Assembly: GCA_964389805.1 (NCBI GenBank)
Contig: CAYMFU010000060.1
Coordinates: 1-18,745 of the forward strand
Reading direction: 5' to 3'
Source: JAGTVG01 sp964389805
GTDB lineage: Bacteria > Bacteroidota > Bacteroidia > Cytophagales > Cyclobacteriaceae
Length of the DNA stretch: 18,745 nt
Position 1 is the first letter of the stretch; each line of letters opens with the position of its first letter. The notes beneath the pieces are model-generated. The model did no database searches and was not told the origin of the DNA. It worked only from the letters and a program-made list of their open reading frames with translations. This document shows, in pieces, positions 7,524-14,574 of this stretch. Made by a program: the position numbers and the translations under genes.

Positions 7524-8300
7524 ATGAAATTAAAATTCCTACATACATTAGTAGTTTTTACACTTTTACTGATCGTGATAATTCCCAGGAAAGCAGATTC
7601 TCAAGTGCTGATATCTCTTATTTTCGGTGACATGCTTAATTCGGGTAAAATCGAATTTGGCCTGGATGGTGGACTTAATCTAGCCAATATGTCAAATACT
7701 GAAGGTAACATGGCACTGGATTGGAACCTTGGTTTCTTTTTTTACATTGATCTCACAGAAAAATCCTTTCTTCATACAGGAGTCCTCGTAAAATCGAAAT
7801 GGGGTGTAAATAATCTTCGCCCATATCCTACCGGAGATGCTGACGTGGACAGCTTAATGCTTGAAGAAGGTACTATGGACAGAAACATCAGTTATTTTAA
7901 CGTTCCCATTTCATATTGTTATTATATCTATGATGGCTTTTTTCTTGAAGGTGGTTTTATGGTAGGATGGCGTAGGAAAGCCACTGATGAGATGAGGGCT
8001 ACATCTGCGGTTGGAGATGATGTAACTGTTCAGGTCGATATACATAAGCAAATGACCAGGATAGATGCCGGATTGCTTGGTGGTGCCGGCTATAAATTTC
8101 AAAAGGGACTTGGGATATCTTTTGGTGTCAGGTATTATTATGGCCTCGTGGAAGCTCATACGGATAATTGGGGGAATAAACACAACAATTCAAACCTGTT
8201 TTTCTTTGTTACTGTACCAATCGGAAAAGGGAAAGCACAAAGACAAAGAGAAGAAAAAGAACGGCAATTAAAAGAACAGGAAATGCAGGGAAACCAATAG
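7524..8300 (+). CDS. PorT-like outer-membrane beta-barrel protein with charged C-terminal tail
   Basis: The longer frame opens at TTG 7497, but ATG 7524 gives a regular signal peptide (MKLKFLHTLVVF, hydrophobic to about residue 21, cleavage near ADSQ at 24-27), so I use it: 258 residues. The mature part looks like a PF13568-type Bacteroidota barrel: KIEFGLDGGLNLANMSNTEG, a GFFFYIDLTEKSFLHTGVLVKSKWG strand pair, NVPISYCYYIYDGFFLEGGFMVGW, DAGLLGGAGYKF and GISFGVRYYYGLVE. These alternate strands with turns as in small transport or PorT-related barrels. The last roughly 24 residues (from about 236) are Lys/Arg/Glu/Gln-rich and predicted helical, which is odd after a barrel. The role is unknown. 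A gene relic lies directly downstream. Confidence 0.75.
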   Translation: MKLKFLHTLVVFTLLLIVIIPRKADSQVLISLIFGDMLNSGKIEFGLDGGLNLANMSNTEGNMALDWNLGFFFYIDLTEKSFLHTGVLVKSKWGVNNLRPYPTGDADVDSLMLEEGTMDRNISYFNVPISYCYYIYDGFFLEGGFMVGWRRKATDEMRATSAVGDDVTVQVDIHKQMTRIDAGLLGGAGYKFQKGLGISFGVRYYYGLVEAHTDNWGNKHNNSNLFFFVTVPIGKGKAQRQREEKERQLKEQEMQGNQ

Positions 8301-8305
8301 ACTGA

Positions 8306-8464
8306 CAATTCTTCAAAAACACATCTCCCTTACATCCTAAAAAAATGACATATAAACATCTTATTAATCCAGCTTACTTCTATGTTGATTGGATGGCTAT
8401 TTTTATCTCCCGTGGTGATCCGGCTTTTAATGACACCAGTTACTGGCGTGGAAGGATATTTTGA
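8306..8464 (+). pseudogene. Fragment of a GH63/MGH1-like glycoside hydrolase
   Basis: The frame is open from 8306 to TGA 8462-8464, with one internal ATG at 8345 (39 residues). The peptide contains HLINPAYFYVDW, then ISRGDPAFNDTSYWRGRIF and stops. The order HL-NP--F ... SR-DPAF-D--YWRGRI is the signature stretch of GH63 and mannosylglycerate-hydrolase-like (alpha/alpha)6-barrel glycosidases, where YWRGRIW lines the active site and is normally followed by P-N-L. Here the frame ends exactly after YWRGRI-F. Without the rest of a 400-800 residue enzyme this cannot be functional, so it is a relic of a lost glycosidase gene. It overlaps the extended (TTG 8461) reading of the following sulfatase and supports the later ATG for that gene. 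The motif match is from memory. Confidence 0.6.
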
Positions 8465-8493
8465 TTAGTAAAAATCGATTAATTATAAGACCA

Positions 8494-10380
8494 ATGAAAG
8501 AATATCTCTATTTTTTAACCATTTTAATCATCCATTTTTCATGCTCTTCACCGGAGAATTCCAGCCAGGAAGAGTTATCTGATAAACCCAATATACTCTG
8601 GATCACGTGTGAAGATATAACGACCATGATCGGTTGTTATGAAGATCCGCTTGCATTCACGCCAAATATTGATCAGCTTGCCGGTAAAGGGATTTTATAT
8701 AAAAATGCCTATTCCACAGCCCCGGTTTGTGCCCCAGCCAGATCCTGCCTGGTAACTGGTGTATATGCAACATCCCTGGGAACCCAAAACCTTAGGTCCG
8801 ATTTTCAAATCCCCTCTTTTATCAGATCCCTTCCTCATATATTGAGGGATAACGGATACTATTGTTCGAATAATTACAAGGAGGATTATAATTTCTTTGA
8901 TTCTACCATTTGGGATGAGTCAAGCCACGAAGCTCACTGGCGAAACCGGCCGGATAATAAGCCATTCTTCAGTGTTTTTAATATTGAGACTACGCATCAA
9001 TCTCAAATTTTTGGGGATGATGAAACATTCTTCAACAAATATGGCCATCAACTAAGTGATGTTGAAAGAACCAAAGCCGAAGAAATAATACTTCCACCCT
9101 ATTTCTTTGATTCTCCACAAGTACGGAAACTCTGGGCAAGATATTATGATCTCGTCAGGATCATGGATCGCCAGGTTGGGGATATTTTAAGTCAATTGGA
9201 AAAAGATGGATTAAAAGAAAATACAATCATCTTTTTTTATTCTGATCACGGTACAGGGATGCCAAGGGCCAAAAGGGCTTTGTACAACTCAGGAATAAAG
9301 GTGCCCTTCATTGTTTACATTCCTGAGAAATACAGGGATATTTCAATCTATGATCCGGGATCCAGAACAACAGATATTGTTAGTTTTGTGGATTTTCCAC
9401 CTACTACCCTAAACATCCTGGGTATTGACATACCGGATTACATGCACGGGAAAGCCTTTATGGGTAAAAATCCGGAGAAAAGTGAATTTGTGTATGCTAC
9501 TTCTGACCGTGTTGATGAGGCTTTTGAGATCAGCAGGGCTGTAAAAAGCAAAAAATATAGCTATATCAGGAATTTCCTGCCCCATCTACCGCTGATTCAA
9601 CCCAATTTTTATACCGACCAATCGGAGATCATGAAGGAATTATTGAGATTAAAAGAGATTACCTCTATGACCCAAGATCAAAAAAGTATGTGGTTACCCA
9701 AGCGGACACCTGAAGAATTATATGACCTGGAAGCCGATCCATATGAAACCAATAATATTGTGAATGATCCGGCCTATAGGGAAGTACGCCTGGAAATGCG
9801 ACTTGAATTAAATAACTGGTTACTGGAAACCCATGATACAGGCCTGATCCCTGAGGGATATTTGCTGGAGTTTTGTGATACTGAAACGGCATATGAGCTT
9901 TCCCAAAATAAGGAGTTTTTTCCCATGGCGGAAATATTGAAAACCAATGATCTTTTACTTGATATGAATACAGATAAAGATCAATTAATCAATTATTTAA
10001 AGAATGAAAAAGTATTAGTTAGATTCTGGGCTGCCCTTACTTTACAATACATTGAGGATCCATCAACCATGATCATCGATGCATTGAATGAAGCAGTAGA
10101 CGACCCATCCCCTTATGTAAAACTTGCTGCAGCTGAAACCTTGTGCGCTTATGATCAATGCAATACCAGTGCACAGGAGGCCATTCTATCCGGGCTACAA
10201 GCAGATGATATGATGATCACGCTGATGGCTGCACGGATATTTGAATTGAATAAGGGTAAAGTATCGGGCATCCTTCAGGAAGTTCAGAAAATTCACAAAA
10301 TGATATGTGAGCAATCGAAAGGTAATTGGAAAGGATATGATCTCTATGCCTGCTGGGCATTGAATGAGGCTTTTAAATAA
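8494..10380 (+). CDS. Type I sulfatase with C-terminal HEAT-like region
   Basis: The frame reaches back to TTG 8461, but ATG 8494 gives a short lipoprotein-like signal (MKEYLYFLTILIIHFSC, Cys17; the lipobox is imperfect) and avoids the upstream relic. The product is 628 residues. The sulfatase core begins with KPNILWITCEDIT (Glu40-Asp41 as metal ligands). The formylglycine motif C-A-P-A-R has Cys79 (bases 8728-8730), which must be oxidised by a maturation enzyme not present in this window. FYSDHGTG supplies Asp251-His252 as later metal ligands, and EELYDLEADPYETNN is the typical late sulfatase block. The 'NILWITCED' opening resembles N-sulfoglucosamine sulfohydrolase-like S1 subfamilies (such as S1_8). 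Residues about 480-610 add HEAT/ARM-like helical repeats (VRFWAALTLQYIEDP, PYVKLAAAETLCAYD). It heads an operon with a peptidase 6 bases downstream. The natural sulfated substrate is unknown. Confidence 0.9.
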   Translation: MKEYLYFLTILIIHFSCSSPENSSQEELSDKPNILWITCEDITTMIGCYEDPLAFTPNIDQLAGKGILYKNAYSTAPVCAPARSCLVTGVYATSLGTQNLRSDFQIPSFIRSLPHILRDNGYYCSNNYKEDYNFFDSTIWDESSHEAHWRNRPDNKPFFSVFNIETTHQSQIFGDDETFFNKYGHQLSDVERTKAEEIILPPYFFDSPQVRKLWARYYDLVRIMDRQVGDILSQLEKDGLKENTIIFFYSDHGTGMPRAKRALYNSGIKVPFIVYIPEKYRDISIYDPGSRTTDIVSFVDFPPTTLNILGIDIPDYMHGKAFMGKNPEKSEFVYATSDRVDEAFEISRAVKSKKYSYIRNFLPHLPLIQPNFYTDQSEIMKELLRLKEITSMTQDQKSMWLPKRTPEELYDLEADPYETNNIVNDPAYREVRLEMRLELNNWLLETHDTGLIPEGYLLEFCDTETAYELSQNKEFFPMAEILKTNDLLLDMNTDKDQLINYLKNEKVLVRFWAALTLQYIEDPSTMIIDALNEAVDDPSPYVKLAAAETLCAYDQCNTSAQEAILSGLQADDMMITLMAARIFELNKGKVSGILQEVQKIHKMICEQSKGNWKGYDLYACWALNEAFK

Positions 10381-10386
10381 TTTTTT

Positions 10387-12654
10387 ATGCGGCATTTTCT
10401 ATTATTCATGAGCCTCCTTGTAATGATCTCCTGCAAAGAGGGGGCACAATTAACGAAGAACGACTATAACCGGGCTATAAGTTTTCTGCCTGGTAAGATC
10501 CAGGAAGAGATCTATCATCTCGATGTGGAGCCTAATTGGTTAGAAGACAGTATATCTTTCTGGTATAAAACAACTACCCAAGATGGCATTACGTACTATC
10601 TGGTGGACCTGGATGATCTTGAGATTGTTCCTGCATTTGATCATGAAAGACTTACTGATTCCCTGAACTCTGTATTTGATGAAAAAATTAAGAGAGAAGA
10701 ACTGCTAATTGAAAACATAGAATATGCTACAGCGGACTCTCTAGGACTTCAGATCAAAGACAGAGAATTTGCTTTGCATACAAAATCCTATGAATTAAAG
10801 GAAATACTAAACAAAGACCACAATCCTGATGACCTGAAAGAGATAATTTCTCCAGATGGTAATTGGTCTGCCTATATCGATAATTATAATCTATTCATCA
10901 AATCCAGCATATCGGGCAAGGTGTTTCAACTGAGTCATGATGGAAGTAAAAATTATGAATATGCCAATTATTATGGGTGGGATGACGTAATCAGAGGGGA
11001 AAGATCAAGCCGAAAAGAAAATTTCTGGGTGGAATGGAGCCCGGATTCCAGGTTTATCTATACGGCGATCACAGATCTGCGAACTGCGAAAAAAATGTAT
11101 CTGCTCGACTGGTCGATTGATACCCTGTACCGCCCGGATCTATTATATTACTACCGTGCTTCTCCCGGCGATACCGCACTGGTATACCAGATCCCCGTGA
11201 TTTTCGATATTAATACCCGGGAAATGCATAAAGTAGACATTCCACCCAAAGCTCATTTTAACTCACCTGAATTAAGATGGTCGTCAAACGGAGAATTCCT
11301 CTATGGCAGGAATTGGCACAGGGGGTATAAACAAATTGATTATATTGAAGTAAATCCAATTAATGGAGAAGTCCGCAAGGTTGGTTCAGATTCCAGCAAG
11401 ACGAATATCGAGATCATGCATACAATATTTGAGTATTCAGAAAAGTCACAGAGACTGTTCTTTACTTCAGAGCGAAGTGGTTGGAATATGATCTACAGTT
11501 TAGACTGGATAACAGGAGAAGTGAAGAAGGTCACTGAAGGCGACTATTTTGTCAAAGAGTTGAAGTACCTGGATGAAGGCAATCAGAAATTGTACTTTAC
11601 AGCCACAGGAAGAGAAGCTGATGTTAATCCCTATCTGCAATCTCTGTATTCTATTAAAATGGATGGCTCAGACCTGAACAGGTTAACAAAAGAGAATGCC
11701 AATCATATTGTTAGTTTCTCAACTGATGGGAAATACTTCGTGGATAATTACTCGACATTGGATCAACCGACCATTTCCGTTGTAAGGAAACCGGAAAACG
11801 GGGAAGTGATTCTGGAAATAGGACATACAGACATAAGCCCAATCCTGGAAAAGGGATGGAAAATGCCAAGGTCATTTAATGTAAAAGCACGGGACGGCAC
11901 AACGGACATTTACGGCGCGCTATGGCTGCCCAGTACTTTTAATGAGGACGAATCATATCCAATTATTGATTTCAGTTATACTGGACCTCATACCACGGTA
12001 TATCCAAAATCCTTTAGTCAGGTGATTTATGGATCTGAGAAACAATCCCTTGCAGAACTAGGATTCATTGTAATGGTGGTGGACGGTTTGGGATCTGCCA
12101 TGCGATCCAAAGCATTTCACGATCATTCATATGGGAAGCTCGGATATAATCTGCAGGATCATGTTGAGGCAATTGAACAACTATCCGCCGATTATTCATG
12201 GATCGATAAAACCAGGGTTGGGATCTATGGACATTCAGCTGGAGGATACGATGCCGCACATGCCCTGATGCAATTTCCTGATTTTTACAAAGTGGCCGTT
12301 TCGTCCTCAGCTGATCATGATCATAGAATGGAAAAAGCCTGGTGGCCGGAAATGTATATGGGTTGGCCTGTGGATTCACAGTATCATCAGCAGTCAAATA
12401 TTACTTTGGCTGGGAACCTGAAGGGAAAGTTACTGATCACCCATGGTGGTATTGATGAGAATGTAAATCCTTCTGCCACTTTCAAATTGGCAGAAGCATT
12501 AATAAAGGCTGACAAGGATTTTGACATGCTAATATTGCCGGGTATGCGTCACGGTTATTACGGGCCACACTGGGAATATTTTACCAAAAGAAAATGGAAT
12601 TACTTTGTAGAGCATTTACTTGATATTGACCCGATATGGGAGTTTGAATTTTAA
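10387..12654 (+). CDS. S9 family peptidase (DPP IV/prolyl oligopeptidase type)
   Basis: This encodes 755 residues with a lipoprotein signal (MRHFLLFMSLLVMISC, Cys16). The first ~500 residues are a DPP-IV-type beta-propeller with repeated blocks such as SPDGNWSAYIDN, WSPDSRFIYTA and RWSSNGEFLYG. The C-terminal alpha/beta-hydrolase domain has the nucleophile elbow GHSAGG with Ser617, Asp690 in GGIDENV, and His722 in GMRHGYY, a complete triad. Family knowledge: these cleave dipeptides or short peptides, commonly next to proline, outside the cytoplasm. The position of the usual DPP-IV double-Glu N-terminus anchor reads GWDDVIRGE here, so strict Xaa-Pro dipeptidyl activity is not assured. It lies between two sulfatase genes with gaps of 6 and about 19 bases, pointing to co-transcription and to a glycoprotein or peptide-bearing substrate. 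The exact specificity is unknown. Confidence 0.92.
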   Translation: MRHFLLFMSLLVMISCKEGAQLTKNDYNRAISFLPGKIQEEIYHLDVEPNWLEDSISFWYKTTTQDGITYYLVDLDDLEIVPAFDHERLTDSLNSVFDEKIKREELLIENIEYATADSLGLQIKDREFALHTKSYELKEILNKDHNPDDLKEIISPDGNWSAYIDNYNLFIKSSISGKVFQLSHDGSKNYEYANYYGWDDVIRGERSSRKENFWVEWSPDSRFIYTAITDLRTAKKMYLLDWSIDTLYRPDLLYYYRASPGDTALVYQIPVIFDINTREMHKVDIPPKAHFNSPELRWSSNGEFLYGRNWHRGYKQIDYIEVNPINGEVRKVGSDSSKTNIEIMHTIFEYSEKSQRLFFTSERSGWNMIYSLDWITGEVKKVTEGDYFVKELKYLDEGNQKLYFTATGREADVNPYLQSLYSIKMDGSDLNRLTKENANHIVSFSTDGKYFVDNYSTLDQPTISVVRKPENGEVILEIGHTDISPILEKGWKMPRSFNVKARDGTTDIYGALWLPSTFNEDESYPIIDFSYTGPHTTVYPKSFSQVIYGSEKQSLAELGFIVMVVDGLGSAMRSKAFHDHSYGKLGYNLQDHVEAIEQLSADYSWIDKTRVGIYGHSAGGYDAAHALMQFPDFYKVAVSSSADHDHRMEKAWWPEMYMGWPVDSQYHQQSNITLAGNLKGKLLITHGGIDENVNPSATFKLAEALIKADKDFDMLILPGMRHGYYGPHWEYFTKRKWNYFVEHLLDIDPIWEFEF

Positions 12655-12673
12655 ATTTTTCAATGAATACAAT

Positions 12674-14272
12674 ATGATTACATTAAGCATATTTAGTAGG
12701 TTCTTCTCTGGCATACATCGTTTATCCATGATTAAAGTAGTTGTTCCTTTAATTTTATCTTTCCATTCAGGTTGTGAGACGGGTATAGAGGAATCGCCGC
12801 CAAATATTGTTCTGATCATGGGTGATGATATTGGATTTTCCGACCTGGGTTGCTATGGTGGCGAGATACTCACCCCAAATCTGGATAAACTGGCCAATGA
12901 AGGAATCCGATTCTCGCAATTCTACAATATGGCGAAATGCGAACCAACACGGTCCGTTATGCTGACAGGTCACTATAAAGGGGATGACAGAAGCCTCTCA
13001 GTGGCCAGGCTGTTGGGTGATGCAAATTATACAACCATCATGTGTGGGAAGGAACATTTTCAGAATTGGGTTCCGAAATCTGCCTATGCGGTGAATAATT
13101 TCGATCATACCTTCACATTCTGGAAGATCAGTGAATTTTTCATCCCACCTAGTGGCAAAATGGCAAATCCATTTATCTTAAACGGCAGGGAATTATCCGT
13201 TGAAGAGGTAGATAATGAAATAGAACCCCTTTACAAAACGGATGTATTGACAGATTACGCCATTAAATTCCTTGATACAGCCATGGCTAAGGATAAACCG
13301 TTTTTTTTATATATGCCCTACAATAATGCTCACTACCCTCTCCAGGCCAGGCCGGAAGATATAGCATTGTTTAAAGGAAAGTATATGAAGGGTTGGGATG
13401 CAATCCGCAAATCACGATACGATAAGATGGTCGATCTTGGCTTAATGGATCCAAAATATACATTGAGTCCGCCTGAAGGAAACATAAACAGGTTTCGGGG
13501 CCATCCTCCGGGAGATGACGAAATTCGTGAAAAAATCCCATTATACAGACCATGGGATTCATTAACAGAAAAAGAAAAAGAAGACCTCGACCTGGAGATG
13601 GCTGTTTATGCTGCCATGGTTCACCGCCTTGATTTGAATGTAGGCCGGATCATTGCTTACTTAAAATCAAAAGGAATATACGAGAATACTTTGATTATGT
13701 ATTTATCCGATAACGGATCATGCCCCTATGATAGCAACCGGGATTTTATCCATCCGCCAGGCGGACCAGACAGTTACAGAACCTTATCTGCAGCCTGGGC
13801 CAATGCCGGAAATACCCCGTTCCGGTACTTTAAACAATTTGGCCACGAGGGAGGAGCCCATACCCACTTTATTGCCAGCTGGCCTGGAAAGATTAAGGAC
13901 AAAGGAGGTATTACCGATCAACCTGGACATGTGGTCGACATAGTTCCAACCCTTGTGGACATTACAGGAACCTCCTACCCTCTGGAATTAAATGGGAAGG
14001 CCTCACTCCTGCCTCATGGAAAATCCCTATTACCTGTATTCATGGGATTGGACAGACCTCAACCGGATTATTTTATATCCGGCCATACGGAACGATTCCG
14101 GATGTACAGGGAAGGTGATTGGAAAATTGTTCGGGTCAATGGAGAAGAATGGGAACTTTACAATATATCTGATGACATGTCAGAAACTAATAACCTTGCC
14201 AGTACATATCCTGAGATGATAAAAAAACTGGTATCTAATTATGAAAAAAGAATATCTGAATATCCTGAATAA
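12674..14272 (+). CDS. Arylsulfatase-like type I sulfatase with shortened loop after the formylglycine motif
   Basis: The longest frame starts at TTG 12620 inside the peptidase gene, which is unlikely. ATG 12674 gives 532 residues; ATG 12728 would give a shorter form beginning with the lipoprotein-like MIKVVVPLILSFHSGC, so the start is uncertain between these two. The sulfatase core has NIVLIMGDDIGFSDLG (Asp51-Asp52), formylglycine motif C-E-P-T-R (Cys89, bases 12938-12940), GKEHF, YLSDNG and the FGHEGGAHTHFIASWPGKI block, with a normal late ELYNISDDMSETNN segment. The block ARPEDIALFKGKYMKGWDAI resembles arylsulfatases of the S1_4 type. Between MLTG and the SLSVARLLGDANY helix only a few residues occur, shorter than usual. 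It is probably exported or lipidated and co-transcribed with the peptidase. It needs formylglycine maturation from elsewhere. The substrate is unknown. Confidence 0.88.
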   Translation: MITLSIFSRFFSGIHRLSMIKVVVPLILSFHSGCETGIEESPPNIVLIMGDDIGFSDLGCYGGEILTPNLDKLANEGIRFSQFYNMAKCEPTRSVMLTGHYKGDDRSLSVARLLGDANYTTIMCGKEHFQNWVPKSAYAVNNFDHTFTFWKISEFFIPPSGKMANPFILNGRELSVEEVDNEIEPLYKTDVLTDYAIKFLDTAMAKDKPFFLYMPYNNAHYPLQARPEDIALFKGKYMKGWDAIRKSRYDKMVDLGLMDPKYTLSPPEGNINRFRGHPPGDDEIREKIPLYRPWDSLTEKEKEDLDLEMAVYAAMVHRLDLNVGRIIAYLKSKGIYENTLIMYLSDNGSCPYDSNRDFIHPPGGPDSYRTLSAAWANAGNTPFRYFKQFGHEGGAHTHFIASWPGKIKDKGGITDQPGHVVDIVPTLVDITGTSYPLELNGKASLLPHGKSLLPVFMGLDRPQPDYFISGHTERFRMYREGDWKIVRVNGEEWELYNISDDMSETNNLASTYPEMIKKLVSNYEKRISEYPE

Positions 14273-14280
14273 TAGAGGCA

Positions 14281-14467
14281 ATGAAAATTGATGGCTTAAG
14301 AACCAATAAGCTTGTTCTTTTACTATCTGTTTTAGGGATAATGTTTGCCAGTGAACCGGCAGTTGGATAATAAAAATGTCATTATCATCCTTTCCAATAA
14401 CAGCAGTGCATATTTGAATGAAATGGTAGAGAAAATCAGGACACTTATTGAATCTTCATCTGCGTAA
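14281..14467 (+). pseudogene. Possible internally deleted serine hydrolase/beta-lactamase-like gene
   Basis: An ATG at 14281 opens a 29-codon frame (to TAA 14370) that reads as a signal peptide: MKIDGLRTNKLVLLLSVLG followed by IMFASEP. Shifted by one base, a second frame (14342 to TAA 14465-14467) reads QLDNKNVIIILSNNSSAYLNE then MVEKIRTLIE. The 'VIIILSNN' strand followed by an amphipathic helix resembles the extreme C-terminus of serine beta-lactamase-like (PF00144) hydrolases. A signal peptide directly abutting a C-terminal tail in another frame suggests an internal deletion that removed the catalytic part. Both halves are short and the match is by eye, so this is tentative. Bases 14468-14574, the leader of the next gene, are A/T-rich with no feature I can support. 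Confidence 0.4.
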
Positions 14468-14574
14468 TTCCCGGGAACCTCAAAGAAATAGGTGATTGAT
14501 TTAAAAAATATTCCTTGATAAATACTATTTTAGGCATCTAAAAATCCATCGAGTATTTTTTAATATAAATTCAT

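Noticed and set aside
12065..12397. 110-codon minus-strand ORF inside the S9 peptidase gene
   Set aside because: It is the antisense shadow of the conserved catalytic domain, including the GHSAGG region, and its translation has no recognisable domain.
14468..14574. Possible Bacteroidota-type promoter (TTG and TA-rich elements) before the M14 gene
   Set aside because: No pair of elements matches the TTTG / TAnnTTTG consensus with proper spacing. The same holds for the leaders of the 1155, 4273 and 7524 genes, so I report no promoters.
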